Assembly: GCA_016630905.1 (NCBI GenBank)
Contig: WBMQ01000002.1
Coordinates: 3,038,001-3,102,000, forward strand
Reading direction: 5' to 3'
Source of the DNA: Capillidium heterosporum
Taxonomy: Eukaryota; Entomophthoromycota; Entomophthoromycetes; Entomophthorales; Capillidiaceae
DNA: 64,000 bases
The notes below the pieces were generated by a model. It was not told where the DNA came from. It made no database searches and saw only the letters and a list, made by a program, of their open reading frames with translations. Position 1 is the first letter of the stretch. Every line of letters begins with the position of its first letter. The translations under genes were made by a program, and so were the position numbers. Of the stretch, positions 58,025-64,000 are shown one piece after another.

Positions 58025-59033
58025 ATGCAGATAAAGGGGAAGTGTGTTATAGTAACGGGAGGGGCTAGTGGTTTTGGTAAAGAATTGAGTTTGAGATTGG
58101 TCAACTTGGGGTACTATTCTATACGATTTTATCTAACAACTATGTAGTGGGAAAGTAGTTATTGGTGATGTCGATGTAGATGCTGGTGAAGCTTTCGTCA
58201 AAGAATTGAATAGGTGATTTATATATATTTGATAACTCATATGTTTTAAATTAGAGATAAAGAAGCTGCTGTTTTTGTCAAATGTGACGTAGCTGATGAA
58301 GCCCAACTTAGACAGCTATTTAAGACGGCCAAGACAAATTTTGGTGGAGCTCAGGTAACATATCAAGTGGAGTTATAGTAATAATCCGATAGATAATGGT
58401 AAACAATGCCGGCGTATTGTTTATTGAAAACGTCGAGACAGATACAGGTAGCTTACTCAATGTTAAAATTTGTTGACCACTGTTGTAGCTGCCATTTCCA
58501 AAATTGCTGATATAAACTTGCGTGCCGTGTTTGTTGGAACCTCTTTGGCCATCCAACATTTCGATGAGTTGAAGAAAGAAAGCAAAAAGAATGATGATTT
58601 CGTTGTAATCAACGTATCATCTAAAGCGGCCTACGACCCAGTCGAAGTTGCTCCAGCTTACTCTGCTACCAAACTTGCCGTACTTTTGCAGTTAAAGTCT
58701 AAAACTAACATGTATAGGTTCTATATTTTACTCAGATCTTAGGGTACCTAGGCAAGCGTGGCATTAGAGTGAACTGTGTCGCTCCTTCCTTTGTTAGTAA
58801 GTGTAGTTTGGTGTATTGTAGCTGATTTTATAGGAACTGGCATAACCCGTAACTTGAAGACTGATCACGAGGTTTCAAACTTTAATACATGTAGTGATGT
58901 GCTCCCAATTGAATCTGTTGTAGATGGGATCGTTAGCTTGATTGAGGATGAAACCAAGCAGGGCGAATGTCTATTTTTAAAACCCCAATTACAAACTATC
59001 GTCCCTAAACTCTGGCTTAAGAATAGCATATAA
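58025..59033 (+). CDS. short-chain dehydrogenase/reductase paralogue C
   Basis: Seven exons: 58025-58110, 58148-58213, 58255-58354, 58393-58447, 58489-58679, 58718-58796, 58834-59033 (introns 37, 41, 38, 41, 38, 37 bp); 258 residues, intact. TGGASGFGKEL, KVVIGDVDVD, CDVADE, VNNAGV, VSSKAAYDP with YSATK, and KRGIRVNCVAPSF. Intron positions are identical to paralogues A and B. Intron 1 differs from that of A at about two bases and intron 6 is identical to A's, whereas introns 2 and 3 do not match, suggesting local gene conversion. It lies directly beside the repeat island; its promoter is the ~100 bases between the inverted-repeat arm and the ATG plus whatever the arm supplies. Confidence 0.9.
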
Positions 59034-60170
59034 ACCTTACTACTTTCGAACTACACCTTATTAATTTTAGTAGATATTCACCATTTGATGTTTATAAATC
59101 ACTGATTTCTAGACCTCCACTCTGTACGTCCATTAGTTTGTTTTCTTGAACGATTGAAACTTTTCTATTTCACTATTTCACATCTTTTAACAAAGCACTG
59201 CACTACTAGACTATAATAGTAAAATATCCATGTATACTATCAAAAGCTCAGACATAACTTTAAAAACAAAAATGGTGCTATGAGAAACTCTGATATAGGT
59301 TTAGAGTAAGCTGGGATAAATTACTATATATATTTAAATAAATATTCATGTTTGGTATGAATATAGTTAATTAAATATAGAGTATACTTTAATTATGGTT
59401 GGTCATTCTACCTTTGATACATCCACTAGAATTGTAAGTCAGACTCCAAAGCATAGTAATCGTTCATATTTCAAGAAGCTTATTTACGAATCCAGCCATA
59501 AAAGCCATCCCAATATTTCCGAACAATAGAGTAGGCCCTGCGAATCTACTTAATATATGATCGCTTTAACTCCCACAATATTTTAGCAAATAATTAAAAG
59601 TAATGTTGGCACCTGCCCAACAAACCTGAATCACAGAAATCCAAACGTCCTGACACTGGCCTACTGCTCAAACTGTAAAATGTGCTTCCAACTTCACCTT
59701 CCATTTGTTCATAAAAATTCATTGGTAGCCAATAAATCGACCCATGTGCTTCGTCTTGAAAGAAATTGAACAACTATCCTCAAATGCAGAGCAAAACAAT
59801 TTCATTTCCTTATTTTAGCTCCAGCTAAGATGAGATGGATATCCAATAGGCAAGTTAACCGCACCATCACATGTAGTAATCATTTCTATATTGGGCAGGG
59901 GATCATTAAGTTTTATCCCCCCAGTTTTCTATCCTTCCACTTTAACTCATCCTTTATCTCTCATCCAACCTTATAAGCTATAGCACCTTCCCTTTAAAAA
60001 CCTGAACCTTATATAAAATAAAACCATCCTTTCTCCACAATTAAAAACTTTAGTTTCTAGCTCCTACAACTCTCCAACCAAAATTCGGGTTACCTTTACT
60101 AAACTAAAACATCATATTAAGTAGACGAAATCCACTTGCAACCCGATTGCCATCGCATCAAGTACCTACG
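59034..60170. other. intergenic, no supported gene
   Basis: 1.1 kb between two plus-strand genes, AT-rich, with C-rich patches in the last 300 bases that fit a promoter/leader of the zinc-finger gene. No frame of note. Confidence 0.55.
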
Positions 60171-61094
60171 ATGGAAGCAATCCGAAATGACGAGGATATA
60201 AACGCTATAATGCGTCCCTTCATCTGCAGTTTCTGCGGCAAAGGCTTCAATAGATTGGAGCATCGTACCCGACACATTCGCACCCATACCGGCGAAAAGC
60301 CCCACCAGTGCAAGCACCCAGGTTGCGACAAACGGTTCTCACGATCGGACGAGTTGACTCGACACTCCAAGGTCCACTCCAACATCCCCCGGAAAGAACG
60401 TAGGATGCCGGTACGCAACCACACCTCTCTGAGTTTTAAAGAGGTCAATGTCGTAGTCGATGGCAAAGTTTCCAAAACCAACGCCGACTCCACCAAGGTA
60501 GGCATCCGTCACCAGTGCCCCGAGCCCAGCTGTGACAAATCTTTCGCCCATACCGGTCACCTTCACCGTCACATGCGTAGCGTACATGGTATCTTGCCTG
60601 TAAAAAGCAAGCTCAAGGGGAACAGAAAAATTCAGAAGCCTAAACTGACTTGCGATGTCGAGAATTTTCGGTACACTCCTAACTCTCCAATGCCTGGGTG
60701 CACCCCACTGTTCTTACCTGTACCGGTCAACATGAATTACATTGTATCCAAGTTGGCGGACAGCGGTATTCCTTATTTCAATGATGTCCAAACCAACGAG
60801 CCACTGCATCCTGAAACTGATAGTAAAAGTTCAACCTTCACCTCACCTACTCAGCTACCCATCCTAAACCTTACGCCAACCTACAACCCAAACTTGGACT
60901 CTTCCTCTACGTTCACTTTATCCCCATTCCTATTACCTGCTACTACCAACAGCTTCAATGACGTTTTACCGCCATTCAACAAGGTTGAATTTAACGAGGA
61001 TGATAAGCTGACCCGCCAAACTCATAAGTTGGTCACTTTACCTTCGTTGAAGGAACTTTTCTTCGAATCTAGCGCTGGCAAAGCCTCCTTCTAA
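60171..61094 (+). CDS. Mig1/CreA-type C2H2 zinc-finger transcription factor
   Basis: Single exon, 307 residues from the ATG at 60171; the frame is open 8 codons further upstream without an ATG. Fingers 1 and 2 (about residues 19-75) carry the Mig1/CreA contact residues: [18 protein letters not shown] and [11 protein letters not shown], which in that family read GC-rich (SYGGGG) sites with a flanking AT box. A third C2H2 finger (HQCPEPSC...[11 protein letters not shown], about 120-145) is extra to the usual two. The C-terminal part is Pro/Ser/Thr-rich and ends with [12 protein letters not shown], resembling short effector motifs. Mig1/CreA repress genes for alternative carbon sources and are controlled by SNF1 in yeast. 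Specific target genes here are not inferable. Confidence 0.88.
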   Translation: MEAIRNDEDINAIMRPFICSFCGKGFNRLEHRTRHIRTHTGEKPHQCKHPGCDKRFSRSDELTRHSKVHSNIPRKERRMPVRNHTSLSFKEVNVVVDGKVSKTNADSTKVGIRHQCPEPSCDKSFAHTGHLHRHMRSVHGILPVKSKLKGNRKIQKPKLTCDVENFRYTPNSPMPGCTPLFLPVPVNMNYIVSKLADSGIPYFNDVQTNEPLHPETDSKSSTFTSPTQLPILNLTPTYNPNLDSSSTFTLSPFLLPATTNSFNDVLPPFNKVEFNEDDKLTRQTHKLVTLPSLKELFFESSAGKASF

Positions 61095-62030
61095 ACCTGT
61101 TAATAGTTACTCTTCAAAGTCTTTGCATCACGCTACCTAAACATACTGGGTATGTATCTATCTCTACATGTCATATATCTTATACATCCCAACCTTAAGT
61201 CTCTGCTTAAGAGACTTTTACCCTGTATTCTTTCTTATATCTCCTATAGCGTATAGCAAAAGTTATCAAGCATATTATCTTAATAAATATCCCCATTAAT
61301 TCATATAAAATCTTCTGTCTTTTATATTTTAGTTCCAAAGTAATGGCCTCTAGCCTTGAAGCAAATTTATTCAGACTGTTGGCAGGTTTTTATTTAATTC
61401 ATTGGAAAGAATTGTGCTGCAATCGCTAGTCTAAAGATCAATATCCTAAAAATTGAACACTAAATGGTAGGATTTTTACTGCAGCTTTGGCTTTCTTTTA
61501 TAGTGGATAGGCGAATATATTTTTGTGCAATATAGCTTATGAGTATTATGACAGGGTTTAATTTTGAGATTTATACATTCATTTGTATTTTTCGTTATCA
61601 TAGGCTTAGAATGATCTTATCAATATCCTCAAATTTTTGGTATAGCATCACAATATCGAATTCCAACAATAATAAATATACTTTTACCATTGAAATGGAT
61701 CAGCTAAACATCAAAAATGGTACCAAGATGGTGTCATTAAAACTCTTGATCTAAATTGAGTAGGTGAAGTTAGCTATGGCTTTTCTTTGTTTATCTACCA
61801 CTGAAGGAAGCCGAGTAGATCTACACCAATATATAGAGGCTTACATTACTGCATACAATTGAATATTCAAGTAGTGTAGGGGATATTATAACTGGATGCT
61901 ACAAGCCAATAGACGTCAGCTTTTGTAAGCAATAGAATCGTTGCTGCAAAGTTATTCCTAAAAAAATCAATCCATAAAAAGATTTTTGAACGTTTTCAAT
62001 CTGGACCATAGCTACCAGCCAAATAGCACA
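61095..62030. other. intergenic, no supported gene
   Basis: About 940 AT-rich bases. The frame at 61539-61754 has no support. The end should contain the promoter of the Fun30-like gene. Confidence 0.55.
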
Positions 62031-64000
62031 ATGAAATCCAACAAGAAGGTCAAGTCGAAGCAGCAGACGTTAGATGAGCTTTTCAACTTTGTGAAGACCC
62101 AATCCCAGCCCGATTTAAAATCGAATGCACCGTACAAGCCACTCAATCGAACTAATTCTCAAGCCAACTCCGCAGGCACACTTAGCGACAAGGAAATTTC
62201 ACAGTTAAATGGGTATAGGAGGGTCATAGTATGCTCAGACAGCGATTCAGACAAGGAAGTTTTACCGAGCTTAACTACAGCGAGCGAAACTACCTTCAGT
62301 TCACCTAAAATTCAATCTATCAAGCCAGCTTTGCAGTTTAAATCAAATGTAATTTCTCTAGAGGTACTATCTTTTAAATTTTTTAATAATTTTTTGTTTG
62401 TATATTAGAGTGAGGAAGAAGATTCAAAGCCAGTATTGGCCACCCAGCCCAAGCGTAAGCACACTGCTATTATCTGTAGTAGCGATGAAGAGATTGTGGA
62501 TCTAGTTAGCCCTAATGGAATTGACTTAACTGCAGATGACGATGTTTTATTTGAGGATGAACTAACTGACAGTCAGGAGCTTTCACTCACTATGGCCAAT
62601 GCCAGAATTGTAAGTGACCTTAGCTACGCCCACATACAGTCCTCCGATATCGTCACCTACTATAACCAAGCTACCGAAGATGAACTCGTAAAGCTGGTTA
62701 ACCTTACTCCTAGTATGTGCAAGTTACTATTGGAATCGAGACCCTTTTACAGTATTTCTGATCTAGAGACGAAGTTGAAAAATGGTACCGGTAGGAAGAT
62801 AGTTGATAAGTTCGAAAGGCTGGTTGCCAATTTTGAAATTGTAGATCAGCTAGTTCTCAAATCGAACGAATATTTGGCTTTGCTAGATAAATCTAAAGCT
62901 AGCTTTCGCATCGACAACAAACCTAGTTTCTTGAAGAATGGAATCGATTTGAAGTACTATCAGGTAGACGGGATAAATTGGTTGTTAAAGATGTTCCATC
63001 GCAGGTGTGGTGTTATTCTTGCCGACGAGGTAATACAGCTGCACATTTTGCAGAACCATACTAATATATTTGTTAGATGGGCTTGGGGAAAACCTGTCAA
63101 GTTATCGTTACTATAGCCAAATTGATCGATAGTGGAGTACCAGGTCCACATCTCATCGTCGTCCCAGTTTCAGTGCTAGACAATTGGTGTAACGAGTTTG
63201 AAAAGTTTTGCCCATCGGTTTCAATCTTGGTTTACCGTGGGAGCCAGAAGGAGCGTGAAGAGATATACATTGACTATAAAAGAGGGAGATTAGAGCATTT
63301 CGACGTTATGATAACGACCTACGATATGGCCTCTTCTCACAAGCTCGACCGAAGCTTCATCCGGAGTTTACGATTCCAATCTTTAGTTCTGGATGAGGCT
63401 CACATAGTCAAGAACGCCAAGACAACCAACTTTCAATTCCTGATAAAGCTGGAGATGAAATTCCGTCTACTCCTAACCGGCACACCGCTCCAGAACAACT
63501 TGGTTGAGCTTATGACCTTGCTCAGTTTCATTAACCCCGGTATCTTTGATCATTTCAAAACCCGCAAAGAGATCGATGATGCTTTCGCCTATTTCCCAGT
63601 CGATCGCAGTACAACCGACCAGTTCTCAGCGATGGCTAGGAAGCTTATCAAAGAGAAGATTGAAAAAGCAAAGGCAGTCATGGTCCCTTATGTCCTAAGA
63701 AGAACTAAGGAACAAGTTCTCAAGGATCTACCATCCAAGACTGAAAAAGTAGAGTACTGTAGTATGTCCGCTAAGCAACTTCTGGAGTACCGTAAACTTA
63801 TCGAGGAGGCACGAAACTTTAAGCAAATGAACCACAACCAACTGTTGACAGTCTACCACAAATTGCGAAGGACAGCTAATCATACGATGCTTATTCCCAA
63901 CGGGTACCATTTCTCCGATGCAGTGAGATTGGAGATATCGAAGCGGATCATTAAGGTTAGTTTAAACTCCCTGGTTGAATAACATTAACGTACTTTTAGA
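62031..64000 (+). CDS. SNF2-family chromatin remodeller, Fun30/SMARCAD1-like (5' part, runs off the window)
   Basis: Exons 62031-62363, 62409-63029, 63077-63955, then an intron 63956-63999 (GTTAGT...TTTTAG) with the next exon beginning at the last base; introns 45, 47, 44 bp. 611 residues are visible. N-terminus KSKQQTLDELF at about residues 7-17 resembles a PCNA-interaction (PIP) box; acidic SDSDSDKE and SSDEEI patches follow. Residues ~222-275 (DELVKLVNLT, ESRPFYSISDLETKL) match the region preceding the ATPase in this family. Helicase motifs: DEMGLGKT (spliced across intron 2), VPVSVLDNW, LDEAHIVKNAKT, LLTGTPLQNNLVELM, LRRTKEQVLKDLP. Fun30/SMARCAD1 slides and edits nucleosomes, maintains silent chromatin and promotes DNA end resection. 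Helicase C-terminal half lies beyond the window. Confidence 0.92.

Noticed and set aside
1-64000. tRNA, rRNA and CRISPR arrays
   Set aside because: No GGTTCGAATCC-type B box with a fitting cloverleaf, no rRNA sequence, and no spaced direct repeats were noticed; a covariance-model scan would be decisive.

Overview
The window is nuclear DNA of a fungus. Genes are dense but separated by AT-rich gaps and carry many very short introns: I placed about 65, nearly all 35-58 bp with GT...AG ends, often with a CTAAC/TTAAC-like branch point. The gene set is fungal: a Bem1/Scd2-type scaffold, an Oca/Siw14-type phosphatase-like protein, a Jsn1/Puf2-type RRM-Pumilio protein, a SNF1 beta subunit, a Mig1/CreA-type zinc-finger protein, an Hst2-like sirtuin and a Fun30-type remodeller. 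Intron density argues against budding yeasts; I cannot place the organism more precisely from sequence alone.

Layout. 0-14.5 kb: Bem1-like scaffold, Oca-type protein, secreted tyrosinase (minus), a SABATH-family carboxyl methyltransferase (unusual in a fungus), and a WD40-inositol 5-phosphatase. 15.4-16.4 kb: a decayed DNA element with ~115-bp terminal inverted repeats. 17.4-25.9 kb: pseudokinase-Sel1 protein, SDR paralogue A, a Ptc7-like PP2C and a small membrane protein. 26-32 kb: mostly non-coding, with three coding-looking fragments I cannot identify. 32.2-50.3 kb: Jsn1/Puf2-like protein, SDR paralogue B, RSE1/SF3B3, a fatty-acid elongase, an Mrm1-like rRNA methyltransferase, a small coiled-coil protein, SNF1 beta and Sir2/Hst2. 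50.6-57.9 kb: a nested repeat island holding two more copies of the 15-kb element (one extremely AT-decayed), a ~230-bp inverted repeat pair, and a Ty3/gypsy-like element with TG...CA ends, a GTTAT target duplication and a dUTPase-like domain. 58-64 kb: SDR paralogue C, the Mig1/CreA-like factor and the 5' part of a FUN30/SMARCAD1 gene running off the window.

Themes. Three SDR genes share one 7-exon structure, and A and C look patchily homogenised. The SNF1 beta subunit and a Mig1-type factor are 13 kb apart; in yeast these act in one glucose-signalling pathway. Apparent single-base insertions break the frames of the 5-phosphatase (twice), the elongase and SDR-A, so either the assembly has indel errors or several genes are damaged. 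No tRNA, rRNA or CRISPR was recognised.
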